From Elmis aenea (taxonomy: Eukaryota; Arthropoda; Insecta; Coleoptera; Elmidae), in the NCBI GenBank assembly GCA_947652605.1, contig OX393579.1, forward strand, positions 7,440,001 through 7,504,000: a stretch of 64,000 bases of DNA, in the 5' to 3' direction. Positions within the stretch are counted from its first letter, which is position 1; the number at the start of each line of letters is the position of its first letter. The position numbers and the translations under genes were made by a program. The notes below the pieces were generated by a model. It did no database searches and was not told the origin of the DNA. It saw only the letters and a program-made list of their open reading frames with translations. Positions 11,212-23,300 of the stretch are shown piece after piece.

Positions 11212-12640
11212 TATATCTTAACCCTCCCTTATAAGTAGGTAAATAAGTTTATTTAAAACAACTTATGTTTTTATTAATAACCGCTGGCAGAAACGGAAGT
11301 CCAAATTTTTCTCGCTTATTTATCAGTACATTTTTTTCATGAATATACTCTATCAATAGATAAATAGAAAAATAAGATTTCTACTGACGAATGGACGATA
11401 GTTTTAAAACTACTTATAACAGAATTTTTAGTAAACTAAGATAAGTAATTAATTATCAATTACACTTACTGATATCATAAACTGAATAACTCAATTCATT
11501 TAAGCATTTCTCAAAACAACAAGTATGTACCAGATACCTTTTGTCTTGGAAAAAATCGGTATATTACCTCCAGAGAACGAATGAGAACTGTCCAAAAACC
11601 CTGAAATTGTGCATCTTAGGCTACTTCAAACAATACTTGGAAAATTTGGTATATATTTTTATTGGTGTGGGGTTGGCACCAAATATTAAAATACGTGGTA
11701 AGGTTTTTTCTATGGATTATGTTTAAAGCTAGGTCTATTTGTTTATATTATCTTAAGGACCCCTACTAAAACGAATGTAGGACCATAAAGAACCTTGATC
11801 AAATCAATTGGGTCACAGTATAAATTTAATTTCTACTAAACAGTTAGACATTTTTACTGAATAATTTTTATAATTGAGGTGATTACAACAACAGGACCCC
11901 AAAAACGTTGCAAATGAATTAGATCAAATTACTGTGCAATTTATCATGCCAAAAAGTCGTGTTAGAGTTATGAATAATTTAACAGTTTAGTTTTAATCTA
12001 AGAGCCGCAAATAAAATAATGCTAAGATTTATTTATAATTAAGCAAAATTACGGTTTAATTAATATAATATATTAAATTATTTGTCTTTCAAGTCCGTTA
12101 CTCAAAAAATGCGAATTAATGCTGAGGTAATTTTTTTCATACCATAAACTAACCAAAATCGCATTTTTTCCACAAAGTTAGGACAAACTGAAAACTATAA
12201 AGAACGTACAAAGGTTATGGAATTCGGCATACCTTAAAATACCTCTCTATATTTATTTCCAGCATTATTGTAACAGTTATTACAACATCAGCATCTGTAT
12301 TCCATAGCATTTAAGTTTAATTGAACATGGGTAATTTAACAGAAAAGCGCTTTTTATGTCATACATTTATTGATTACCGGTAAAAGCATTGCTCATTAAA
12401 TTCGCATGCCCTACCGCGAAACCATTGCAGCAATTGATATTGTAAAAATAGAGGTAATAATTGGTCCTATCCCTTTGTAGATCATGTTTAATAAAGCTTC
12501 CATTCCGACGCAAATGATACGTGCTACGAAGCAGATTATTTAACGCTGCGTCTGTGTTCGCTGAGCTCAACTTAAAATTGAGTACGTTTCCCAATGTTGG
12601 TGTTTCGCAATGCCTAATTATAAATAAATCATTACGCGCG
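11212..12640 (+). other. Intron, AT-rich; last 250 bases slightly GC-richer
   Basis: Nothing is recognised up to about 12360. From there to 12640 the GC level rises, and the frame upstream of exon 1C is open (no ATG) back to a TGA near 12513. This may be the leader or promoter of exon 1C. Confidence 0.35.
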
Positions 12641-12696
12641 ATGTATCATATAATTATAACCAGACATCCGAGACGAGTATCAATCACTGATAAACA
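12641..12696 (+). CDS. dnc: Candidate alternative first exon 1C of dunce: short, PKA-site N-terminus
   Basis: An ATG at 12641 (G at -3) gives 18 codons, MYHIIITRHPRRVSITDK, then CA. It runs directly into a near-perfect donor, GTAAGTAAT, at 12697. Phase 2 fits exon 25283: CA plus T gives His, so the join reads ..TDKHFDVENG. The peptide carries RRVS at residues 11-14, a strong PKA consensus, just before the common region. The vertebrate long form PDE4D3 has the same layout: a very short N-terminus with RRHS, then FDVDNG. In that enzyme PKA phosphorylation of this site is established. The parallel supports the call, but the exon is only 56 bases, so chance cannot be dismissed. The frame is open without an ATG for about 40 codons upstream. 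Confidence 0.6.
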
Positions 12697-12858
12697 GTAA
12701 GTAATATTTTAGTTGTATTTATTATTTGAATTTTTTTTTTGATTGCTTCAGTCGTTTATTTGTTAACGCAATAGGGCTTTATTTTAAATCACCCAAAGAA
12801 TTTCTTGTTGAAATGCATTGACAGTTTCAAGATTCTTCTTTCTTCTTTAGTTGCAGTG
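12697..12858 (+). other. Intron after exon 1C
   Basis: The intron begins GTAAGTAATATTTTAG. It is a short AT-rich spacer before the next repeat, with no feature. Confidence 0.4.
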
Positions 12859-13222
12859 TACAGGGTGGGCAAATTTCGATGTTTTCATAGGGAATCTCGG
12901 TAACTATAAGAGGTATCGAAAAATGGACCCCGCTTCCTCGATCCCTTTTTTCGAGAAAAACTTAATGGTGAAAACTTAAATTGGTTATCGTCATTTGTTT
13001 TCGAGTTATCACCGATAACTCGATTTTTCGACTTTCCGTTTTATGAACCTATCTCGCTTGTTTATGAAAATAAATAAAAATAATTTTGACGTTCTACAGG
13101 CACTTTTTTGATAAGAATGCAGTGGCGTAGACAATTTAAAAAAATATATTCTAAATTCAAGTTATGACATAAAGTTATATTTTTTAAATAGAACCCATAG
13201 TTGGCTGTCACATCACAAAAGA
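12859..13222 (+). repeat. TACAGGGTG-family F, copy 1
   Basis: It starts TACAGGGTGGGCAAATTTCG and matches 35627..35984 over its length. Shared phrases include GGAATCTCG.TAACTATAAGAG and GGCTGTCACATC at the end. No right-hand inverted terminus is found in either copy. The family may have lost it or end differently. Confidence 0.75.
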
Positions 13223-15294
13223 GAGGGTTTTTTCCCCATTCCAATGTTATATATCATGTGGGGTTGTTTTATTATATTTCCTCACATTATAGCTAAAATT
13301 AGGCAATTTTTCATTTCTTTTTTTTTTCTAGTAGTAGGCTTATGTAATTGAGAATATACCTGGTAAAACAAACTGTCATTCTGTTGTTTTAACGATAGTT
13401 TGACAGAAATAATCACGTTTATTTGTTGATTGTTTTTATTATTGTACCTTAAAAACACGATATGCAACAGGATAGGATTTTAGATATTTGTCTGTTTCCA
13501 TACTTTTACACATCCCTTTAGTTAAGTAGTTAAGAAGAGTAGAGTTATTTCTTTTTAAAATAAGAGAATTTTAGTTCGGCATATTATTATATTATTTTAA
13601 AAGATTCAGTACACATTCTGTGCCTAATTAAAAAACAATGTTTTCACTAGCTTTAGTTGAATTAAGATACGTTTAATATAACAGAATGTAAATAACTAGT
13701 TATTGCAACGTATCAGAAACATGAATTTTTTTTATTAATCAATGTTAATCAACGAAAAAAAATACCCAGCTTATGTTATTGCAATCTTTCGTGGAAATAT
13801 GAGTAAATTTTACTGCGTTTCCTTATTTTAAGGCATTGATACACTTTCGCGTCAGTTAATTTAGTTTTTTTTTGTGCTACTGTTACTAGGGAGTGCTTAA
13901 AAGCTTTAAAAGTGCTTATGTGTAATTTACGTCTATCATTATCAATAATTGACTCAAAAAAACTTTTTAACTACAAAACATATCAGCCACGTTCATTAAT
14001 GAATTAGAAAATAACATATTTTCTTATCGCTGTACTTTATACACGTTTAAGTCATTTAATTACGTAAAATAAATACTGATAGTTATAAGTCTGCTTCTCT
14101 TTACATTAATTGCATGTTACTACAGCGTTATTAACGCAAATTCTAAATTGGGTCAATATTATCGTCAATACACACTTGAAATGTGTAAGGTATTGCAATT
14201 TTCCTTGTTTACTTTTCGCTGCATCAAGATTTATTGCTATTATATAGATTATTAATTTTTTTAATGACTTATCGTATAACTTAACAGTAAAATAAATATG
14301 CTTGGAAGTTAAATTATCAACTATTTATAAAATTATCACTTGGTTCGTAGAACTTGTATGTTTTATCTTTTTTTTTTGTGTAGTACCAGGTAATTTTTTT
14401 GCAAACGTTCTAACTATTTTAGATAGCTTAAGTTAAAGTTATAACACATTACAATAAAAGCTGTTTTATTTATACTCGAGTTAGGGAACAGAGGAATCTT
14501 TATTATAAATATGAATATTAAAAACTTTGGAGTGATGAAAAATTAATTGTTACAGTAGCTCATTAACTTTTTTTTAAACCTTCAAAAAATATAATCGAAA
14601 ACATTAATGTTGATTCATTGCAGAGACCATTTAATACTAACGTTGGGTTCGGGAACCTTTAATAAAACAATGATTGTGTTGGTGAAATTGTACTGTGTAT
14701 AAACATCAGGTCAATTATATGTGTTTTATTAAATGTAGTTTAGTTGAAAATTTTTAATAAAAGAAATGTGTTTGTTTGAAGGCTTCTACAGTATTTAGCA
14801 ATGTATTTTTAGAAGTGTATAGCATTACATTAATCAATTACTTATTGTTAATTGCTACTCCTAACTCTGTAGCATTTTTAATTATGTGAAAGTCGAGTTA
14901 TTTTCTTGTGGTAATTCTTGGATTCATTCCAAATTTATGGTAAATGTTTTTTTTTTGTTCATTTGTCTAGATAAATGAAACCGACAAACAAATGTAAATT
15001 CGTTTTGTTTTGCAAATGAAGGTGCGCACAAAGAAGTAACCAACAAGAAAAGGTCAAAACGCGACGCGACAGAGTTTTTTTTACAAGTCGATTTACATTT
15101 GTTTAGGTATTCATCTTTGCCCTCTGTTTTTCTTTGCTGATGCAACTAAAAAATACGTTGAATAGATATAAGCTGCAGCTTATTTCCTATCGAGCATTCA
15201 GTTTTTTTTTTGTTGATTCCGATAAAAAAATTCTTCGTTTTTAAATAACTCTCGGAGAATGAATGACGTTGTATAGTTTTGCTGAAGCATCTAT
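13223..15294 (+). other. Long AT-rich intron, nothing recognised
   Basis: About 2 kb of very AT-rich DNA with runs of T. I see no exon, repeat terminus or RNA gene. Confidence 0.5.
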
Positions 15295-16150
15295 TTTGAA
15301 TCAGTTGTCAATTGTCTCTTCTTATTTCATTTCTACTTTTCGTAGAATTTCGAATTAGTTGTCAATTGTTAGTCTTGTTTCATCACTTCTGTTTTCCCTC
15401 GTCCTTTTATTTTTGATTAGCTGGCATGATTTCCTTTTTTTATTGTTCACTTTTTGTTTGATTTTTATTAGTGGCCAATTGTTTTTGGTCTTGTAATTTC
15501 TTTTAGTTTCTTTTCGCATTGTTTTTGATCAGCTGTTGATTGATTTTGGTGTCTCTATGATTTATTTTCCCTTGTTTTATTTTTGATTAGCTGCCAATTG
15601 CTTGGTCTATTCTTCTTATGTCCTTTATCAGTTATCAGTTGTAATGCTCTCGCCTTTTGTGGTAGTGAGGGTGGCAAATCGAAGGACCAAAGTTATTTAA
15701 GCTTATTTATTTAACGAAACATACAAATATACATTGTTGTCTGGTGTAAGCTTGGTGCCGATTTATTGCGCACTCAAAACTTAGCTGTACACTCGGTGTC
15801 GGCACCGCACCCCACTGCTAGGGGTAGTTCATACAGCCCCAACATCAATATTTTTTTCGTGCTACATATCCTCTTAGTTTTCCTTCGCATTATTTGTGAT
15901 AAGTTATCAATAGCTTGAGATCTCTTATTTCTTCCTTTTTCCTTCGTGTTTTCCTCGATCAGTTTTAAATTGTTTTCGGTCTCTCATTTATTTTTTTTAC
16001 ATTTCTTTAATTTTGATTAGTTGTCAGTTGTTCTTCGTATTTCATATACTTTCCTTCTTTCCTCCTTATTGGTTTTGATTAGTAGTCAACGTCTTGTGGG
16101 CCACAATTTTCTCGTCGTTTTATTTTTGATTGTGAGTCAACTCTTTTTCG
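15295..16150 (+). repeat. Degenerate T-rich tandem repeat
   Basis: A unit with the core TTTTGATTAGCTG.CAATTG, followed by TTTTGGTCTC and T-rich filler, recurs about ten times at irregular spacing, mostly 50-130 bases. Examples begin near 15298, 15350, 15410, 15464, 15526, 15585, 15955, 16010, 16072 and 16124. A non-repeat insert of about 180 bases near 15660..15840 interrupts it. This is an old minisatellite. Confidence 0.6.
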
Positions 16151-17189
16151 TTTTTCTCTATTTTTTTTTTGTTTCTTCAGAAAGGGCAATGTTTAAACAA
16201 ATCCAATAATACATACATTAAAGTTTTCTTATGCCTTTCATCTTTAAATTAACATGTCTTTTAAGCCATTCAAACATTCACAGCGGATTAGAAATTAATG
16301 CTTTTAAGCATTGTGTGTGCAATACATATTTTGAATACGGGTATAAATAAAAGACAAGCAGAAAACACGGCTTCAAGCTTGAATTATTTAGATTTTCAAG
16401 TGGGATTTAGCCACTGGACCACTTCCACCGATTTGCTCTTGAGAAATTCATTGTCCTTTGCTGTCCCAATGCCCCAACGCACTCATAACTTTGTAAGTAA
16501 AGATAACCCTTGTGTGTACCACAAAACGCGCCTTCTGTAGTCTCAAATTCTGTGTATAATTGCGAATTTAATCTTTGATCATACTCACATAAAACTTGGT
16601 GAACTATATTTCTTTGTTATAACAGATAAACTATTATAAATTATAACTTTTTGCAAACAAAGTGCTGCATCTAGTAATGAAATTTGTTGTGCTGTCAAAC
16701 ACTTGGTCATTTGACCTTTTTTTTGTAGTACGATGTTGAGACCCTATGTTTTAATACTGAATACATTTATTGCGTGAATAATATTTATAACACATAATTA
16801 TTAGGCACTTGCGTAAAGGCATTACGTATGCGATAATAAAAACACAGTTATCTTGACGAATCGGCAGTATGTTTTGTGTCATAATCCATAAGTACCTATG
16901 TTGTAACTCGATATTGATGTATGAACTTGTTTACCTACCTTTATTTGTATGCTCCGTATCATTCTGACAGTAAAAATTATCATATTTGTACAGAATAATG
17001 TGTAAAAGCTGTATCTACGCGCTGCACAGATAAAGAATATTGTTATGGCTGCATTACTGTACGCGAAATTAGGCGCAGTACTTGGTACATTATAAAATGC
17101 ATGCGTGATAATTTGAGTGTAGATTTAAATAGGCGTATCATATTATTTTTATAATTAAAATTATTATTAGCAATCAGAACTTTAGCATA
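16151..17189 (+). other. Intron; one good donor site but no assignable exon
   Basis: A frame opens with ATG at 16298 and runs 65 codons to a consensus GTAAGT near 16493. The phase is 0, so it cannot join the common dunce exon in frame. The phase-2 frame has no ATG after its last stop. The rest is AT-rich. Confidence 0.3.
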
Positions 17190-17400
17190 TACAGGGTTCT
17201 CGTTTTTTGTGGGCCACTATGGGGATCTCGTAAACGGTAAGAGTAACGACCGGTTAAATTAGGGCAAAGTTGTATATTCAGGTGCTTAATAATTTGACGC
17301 AAACAGAACTTATCTAGCTTTTTTAGTTTTTGAGATATAAGGGAAAAAGTAAAAAAGTGGATTTTTGTTTTTTGCTCTTAACTTTTTCAGTTGATGTCGA
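17190..17400 (+). repeat. TACAGGG-type element end related to family G
   Basis: It begins TACAGGGTTCTCG and then carries GATCTCGTAAACGGTAAGAG, identical to the left end of the element at 33403. Homology fades beyond about 100 bases. The right end is not found. Confidence 0.5.
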
Positions 17401-17799
17401 ATTTCATTTCTGTAAAAACTTTTTCATGGCAACTTGTTGCAAGGAATCAAATTCCTCAATTATATTTTCCATGCGACGTTTCGCTTTTTTTTTAAACCAT
17501 CGTCAGGCCTATTTTTTCTTATGGACGCTATATCTTTTTTTACCGCCAACTTGTAGAGCATTTTGTTCTGAATTCGAGAATGTATAACACTTTGCACTTT
17601 TTTGAAACAATTGTTGCTAAAAATGGCAAAAACAAATATTTTATTTAAAAAAATTCCTAATCGGCATGGCTCCAGATAGAGCAGATTTCGAAGAAGACCT
17701 TTATGCCATACTTTGTTAAAACATGACACTGTGATATCAAAAAAATAAAAGCAGATTCGTAGTCAGCGCCACCGAATTGGTAAAGAACACCAATCAAAT

Positions 17800-18360
17800 T
17801 CAAAACAACAAAAATCATGTCGGCCTGTGTTATTGTTACAATTCGCTGGCATTGTTGGTTGGTGGAGTGGTGCCTTCTGAACTGAAACTAGTGATTGGGA
17901 AGAATTTCATTGTTTTTAAAATAAGTTTTTCCAACATTTTTGATATCAGTGGGAGCGGGCTGATTGTTCGGTTTGAAGAAACTTCTTGCTGGGGTTTGCC
18001 TGGTTTTGGTATCACTACAATTTGCGCAAACTTCAGTTGGCAGGGCCAGTACTTTGTTCTGATAATGGAGTTGTATAGTATTCTTAAGTACTGGATCCCT
18101 GTCGTAGGTAGCTCGGTCAGTATTCTGCCATTTATTAGATCATACCGCGGGTTTTTTGTTTTTATTAAGGTGTTTGATTTCGCTTTTTACTTCAGAATAT
18201 GTAAGACTTTTAATTGGCAGACTCATTTGCAATGGTGTGTCTAGAAAACTGTCTATTTCGGCTTCCGAATTGTGTACATGAGGAGTGAAAACTTGTTCAA
18301 AATATTGAGCAAAATACATCAGCTTTTTCTTGGACAGTTCTGGCCAAATAGGTGAATTAT
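17800..18360 (-). pseudogene. Jockey-like reverse transcriptase fragment
   Basis: Read on the minus strand from 18358, the frames give LSKKKLMYFAQYFEQVFTPH, then YSEVKSEIKHLNKNKKP. After one frameshift comes GYDLINGRILTELP, and then VIPKPGKPQQEVSSNRTISP with LPLISKMLEKLILK. This is the N-terminal part of a jockey/I-type non-LTR reverse transcriptase, from the region before block 1 to the fingers. The frameshift lies at the Gly codon of the KNKKP-GYD motif, and the sequence then decays. The active-site block is absent, so the copy is dead. The 155-codon plus-strand frame at 17777 is the reverse shadow of this fragment. Confidence 0.85.
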
Positions 18361-18800
18361 AAATTTAATTTTTGTACGTAATCCTGTAAATGTCAAGGTG
18401 ACAATTAATGTTGTACGTAAATCGTTAAAACCTATAGCAATTTTGCCAGTTATAAAGGAAATAAGACACAGTAGTCCGTGCGGCATTGTGGGAGTATATG
18501 CGGAATTATAGTTTTATGTGCATATTAAACAAAGTTCATTGTAAATACCAACGATTTTGTTTACAAACATCAAGCTGTTTAATGTTAACAACATTTGTCG
18601 CGAATTTATTTCATTCCGGCGTCGTATGTACAAAGATGTTAAAGTTTGAAGTATTAGACATGAAGCGATACCTTATCTGGCGATAATTGTGTGATTAAAA
18701 TTATCTGTTTTCTGTAAAAATGACGGCTCAGTATCAAATGTTTGCTTGCCGTGTGTAATACGTTCCCGGTTCTGCTTGAGCGTGTCTTTGTGTGTGCAAC
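18361..18800 (+). promoter_or_regulatory. Likely promoter and leader of exon 1D
   Basis: GC content rises from about 18440 to the ATG at 18801, and no repeat is present. An in-frame TGA lies 24 bases before the ATG. No core motif is identified. Confidence 0.3.
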
Positions 18801-18913
18801 ATGCCGATAAATTTGAATGCGAGGAGGCAAAATGAGAATTTTTTTTATAGAAGGAACTCGGATTTCATACCGAGGAAATTGATTGCCAAGGATTTGCAAG
18901 CCATTCGTGAAAA
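18801..18913 (+). CDS. dnc: Candidate alternative first exon 1D of dunce
   Basis: An ATG at 18801 (A at -3, in-frame TGA 24 bases upstream) opens 37 codons plus AA, ending at the strong donor GTAAGTGTG at 18914. The peptide starts MPINLNARRQNENFFYRRNS and goes on DFIPRKLIAKDLQAIRE. Phase 2 fits exon 25283: AA plus T gives Asn, so the join reads ..AIRENFDVENG. RRNS at 17-20 is a PKA-type consensus, and FFYRRNSDF echoes the [10 protein letters not shown] of the common exon. The good start context, good donor, correct phase and position 6.4 kb before the common exon make this the best supported of the short first exons. I cannot match it to a named isoform from memory. Confidence 0.65.
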
Positions 18914-19332
18914 GTAAGTGTGGTGTGAACGGGGCGTGTTGGAATTTGTTTGGCAATCGGTTTTATGGAGTTGTTTACAGTGATTTAGTTTTATAGTTTG
19001 TTCGGTGATCTGCATTACGTTATGATTAGCGCCAATTTAAACCAAGTGCGGTAATCGTTTCACATTTAGCTCGTAAATATTTGTACGAGTTGGTCTCCGT
19101 TGCTAATAAAAATAAAACTGTAAAAAGTGTGATCGATTTTTCTTCCTTTACAGAAGTATTTAAATGATTAGCATTTGCAATGTCAAAGTATTTACGCTTG
19201 TGAATATATGCTCTTAATCATGTTTTTATTACATGGTTTAATTGTATAATTGTAATCATCAAGAAAGATTAATACATTTTGAAAAATATTGACACAGAAG
19301 GTCTTAACGTTCGCTGCACACTGCATGCATTA
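18914..19332 (+). other. Intron after exon 1D
   Basis: The first 200 bases keep raised GC, then the sequence is AT-rich. No feature is seen. Confidence 0.4.
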
Positions 19333-20343
19333 TATAGGGTGTTTCTTAAATATTGCGAAAAAAATCGGGAGGGAATTCTTTATCGATAATTAAGGGGGTC
19401 TTCCATATAAAATTTTTTCCTTAGACATCTCTTTTCGGAGTTACACCCCCTAAAGCGGAGCGGTAAAATTAGGTTCTTATTTTATTCCTCAAATGTGGAT
19501 ATATTATGTAGGGTAATGATATTTGATAGATGTTTTATACTTATTAAAAGGTTTCCCATAGCAATATTTTTAATCATCTCCCACCCTTCACAGGGGGCTG
19601 AAAAGTGCGACCCATGTTGGTTTTTAAATCAGAACTTGGAGGCTTAGAATTTTGAAATGTAAAATTGTTTTTTAAGCTTGATTTATTTAGTTTTTGTTTT
19701 ATTTCTTAACTTTTCTTGTAAAACCTACAGTTTCTGAGTAAAAAAACAAATATCTAAACATGCACCATTAAATATTCCAATATAAAACGATTTATTTTGG
19801 TGGTTGCCATGGTTTGTTTATTTTCATATTGGGTAGAGTTGACGGGCGTTTTAGCGTTGTCACCGGGTAAACGTCAAAATAAATCGTTTTATTTTAGAAT
19901 AGTTATTGTTTCATCGTCACTCATTTTATCTCTTACTCAAAAGCTGTAGGTTTTGCAGAAAATTTAAGTAATAAAAAAAATTTATAAATAAATCAAGCTA
20001 TCAAATAAAATAAAATATCTGCAAAATTTCAACCCTCCAAAATGTTCTGATAAAACACCAACAGGGTTCGCACTTTTCAGCCCCCTGTGAAGGTGGAGAG
20101 ATGATTAAAAATATAACTATGGGAAACAAGTACAAAACATCTAGCAAATATCATTCTCCTACGTACATACAAATTTGAGAAATAAAATAAAAACCTAATT
20201 TTACCGCTCCAGTTTAGGAGGCTGTAACTCCGAAATGAGACGTCTAAGGGAAAAAATGTATATAAAAGCCCCCCTCACCCTTAATTTTCAATAAGGAATT
20301 TCCTCCCGAAGTTTTTTGCAATATTTAAGAAATACCCTGTATA
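19333..20343. mobile_element. TIR element family H, copy 1
   Basis: The left end TATAGGGTGTTTCTTAAATA is mirrored by TATTTAAGAAATACCCTGTA. The interior also folds back, with CAGCCCCCTGTGAAGG mirrored near 19590. The length is about 1.0 kb and there is no coding sequence. Other copies are at 42348..43147 and, in part, near 46564..47380. Confidence 0.85.
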
Positions 20344-23300
20344 TTATTTTTTAAATCACTTCAATGCGCCTTTTCATGAATCTTAAACCCAAGTTTTAAA
20401 AAAGAATACATTTTTATATGTTGTATTTTGAAAATTATCTAAAATTTTTCTAATTTAAATGTTTAAAATTATAGGAGTATGATACTGAGCACAATATATG
20501 ACAAGATCATTTAAAATTAGCATACTTAACGAAATGCCTAAACATTTACACATTTGTTTATTAACATTGGAGTGATTCATTGATATCATACATGTAAATA
20601 TGTTTAAACTTGAAACCATTACTTTGTTGTTATTTTTTTTAATCCTTTGTTGATATTCAACAATTATTTTTAGAACTTGATTTACATATTCTTACGTATA
20701 GACAACAAGTATTTAAAAGATTATGAACGAATACACACAATAACGAAGACAATTAGTGATTTAAGTTAAAAGTGCGGATTAGTAAGACGATATTTGTTTT
20801 GCATTGTTACTGTTTAATGGCATTATTTTTGTTTTTGAATAATAACAGTTGTCCTGGGTAAAGTATTTGATTTAAAAATTAGTTTTTATGTACTAAATGC
20901 TGCAAATTTTGGCTAATTGTGTAATTAATTGTTGGGGAAAATTTATATAATATTGCATTGATTTAAAATAACAGATAACCACTTGTAATGAAATTGTGTA
21001 ACATAAAAGCGATATATTTTAAGGTTTTCTTAAATCGAATATCTAAATTATCAGTGCAATTTTGTGCCGATATCCTAAACAAATATTTGTCCATTTTCAA
21101 AGATTATTATGACGATTAAATAATGTTTGTAGTAAAGTGACTTCAAGAAATGCATGCGTATACAACTGTGATTGTCAATAAATTTAAATTAGTTGTGAAA
21201 ATGTTATCTCTTAGACATATTCACCGACGCGCTTTTTTGATAATAATTGTGAACATTTCTTGACTTTTAGAATGTATTAGCGTTTATTAGAGAAAAGTCG
21301 CCTATATGGGGTACTTTTTGTAATGTGTTGAAAAAGAAAATGCACAATTTGATTGGCAGTAAAAATATTTATAATAATATATTAAATTATGTTTCAAGAA
21401 AATAATTTCAATAGCAGATTTATAGGTATGTAATATGTATGATGACAGAATGTTGATTAAAAAATAAAAAAGTAGAGAAGTGCTGAATCCCGTATTAGGC
21501 AATGCAGATGCGTAAGACAAGTTCTATTGTGGTAGCAAAAGAAAAAAACAGAAAAATCAGTAAAATAGACACTTTTTTTCATTTGAACATTACAAACATC
21601 TAAAAAATAAGTACCTACTTGGGTAATACAAAAGTACCAAAAATAAAGATATTTCCAGCTCACATTTTATTTACAAGCTAATAAAAGGTACCCCAAATAA
21701 AGCATTCTGTCTATACCCTATATTTGGACAATATGATAGGGTTTTAACAGATTATTTGAGTCTTTGTAAATAAAAAATTACACGAGAAATTAATAAGTAT
21801 TATGCCTAAAATGGACCATTGGACCGTGTTTGATGATGTATCAATTGCCACTCAGATTAAAGTAGCATTAAAAAAAATAATACTCGTACTTTTACATGTT
21901 AGGTACCTACCTACCTAAACTTAATGATGTAAACCAATTGTCCATCTTATGCTGTGGCAATGACTTAAAGTTAACCTAATGGTAAAAGAAGCCCATATGA
22001 AACATATAACGTTTCAATTTTTCCAAAAGAATTTTACTACAACATATAGCATTTGGTTATTTTATATAAAATTTAAATTTATTACTTTGCGTTTTTATTT
22101 ACGACACTGGTACAGCAACTGAATTTTATGTGTAGCTGTTTCATGTAGCAGTCGGATTTTATTACAAACAAATAATTCGCTCTGTATTAAAAATACATTG
22201 TAGGAAATAATAGCTTAACGCAACGCAACGCAACGCAACTGGCTTAGCTGATGTCACACGAACCGTTCGCTGCAACTTCAATTTTAATACAATGTTGCAA
22301 ATATTATTTTATACGTATTTGCCTCTTTATTGCATCGACCTATTTTTGTTCAATTATTATCATACACAAACCCCGTGTAACTAATGTAGTTATGAAATGC
22401 CGATGGGTTTGCCGGTCATAAAAGCTTGTCAGTAATCTGATCGTTTGGTTTATACATTATTTAACATACCCGATCCTATGCAGCTGTGTTTAAACAAACT
22501 TTGTTGGACGTATGCACTCTCGTTAAACGGATTAGCCTGCACCACTGCGTTAATTTGTGTAATGCACCTTTTACAAGTTTCAGTAAAGTTTGATTGATAA
22601 AAAAAAGCAAGGATCGGTCTTAGCTGAATTTTGTTTTACAGTAGGCTTACATAACTGTAATTACGCAAGCTAGTTTGGTGGAACATCCTGTGTAAATAAC
22701 TGAAAAACGTTTTTATTAGGTTGATCGCTAATTTTTTCTTCAACACAAATTTGTTTCGTTATTCTCTGAATTTCGAGTTTCAAGTAATCCCTTGGCTTGT
22801 CGACTCCACTCGAGGATTACGTTACTCGTCTCCCATTTGACCTGAATTTTTTGCTTTCTAAGTGTTCTTCTAGTGGTGCAAGCCGAGGGAAGTTTTAGGA
22901 TGACATATCTGGATTCTATCGAGAATGGGGAAGAAATTCCTTCCTTCGTTCCGATCTGCGTCTCACAAAAAGTAAAATATATTGAATGCAAAGCGGTTTT
23001 TCGCAAATAAACAAAATAAAACGCATTTTTTGGAAATGCATAGGGTGTGGTATTAAATTTGAAGTATTATCCAAAGAATTATGATAGTATTCGCGTGAAT
23101 TTTAAGTTTTTTTTTGCAGTAATAACTATCTTGAAATTTGTACATGTCTCAGTTAGCTCTGAATCTGCTACTTCTGTTATTTTTGCGTTTAATATCATTA
23201 GCTTATGTTCCATATTTATTTTAAAAGTTGAGTTGCAATATAAATAAAAAGTCTCACTTTAAGTTTTAGGTTCATTAGTGAATATGGATTTTGTTTTAAA

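Noticed and set aside
16298..16492. 65-codon frame ending at a consensus GTAAGT donor
   Set aside because: It is phase 0 and cannot splice in frame to 25283; the phase-2 frame lacks an ATG. It might be a leader exon, but nothing else supports it.
17777..18244. 155-codon plus-strand open frame with hydrophobic stretches
   Set aside because: The minus strand of the same bases encodes a clear jockey-type reverse transcriptase fragment. The plus frame is its reverse shadow.
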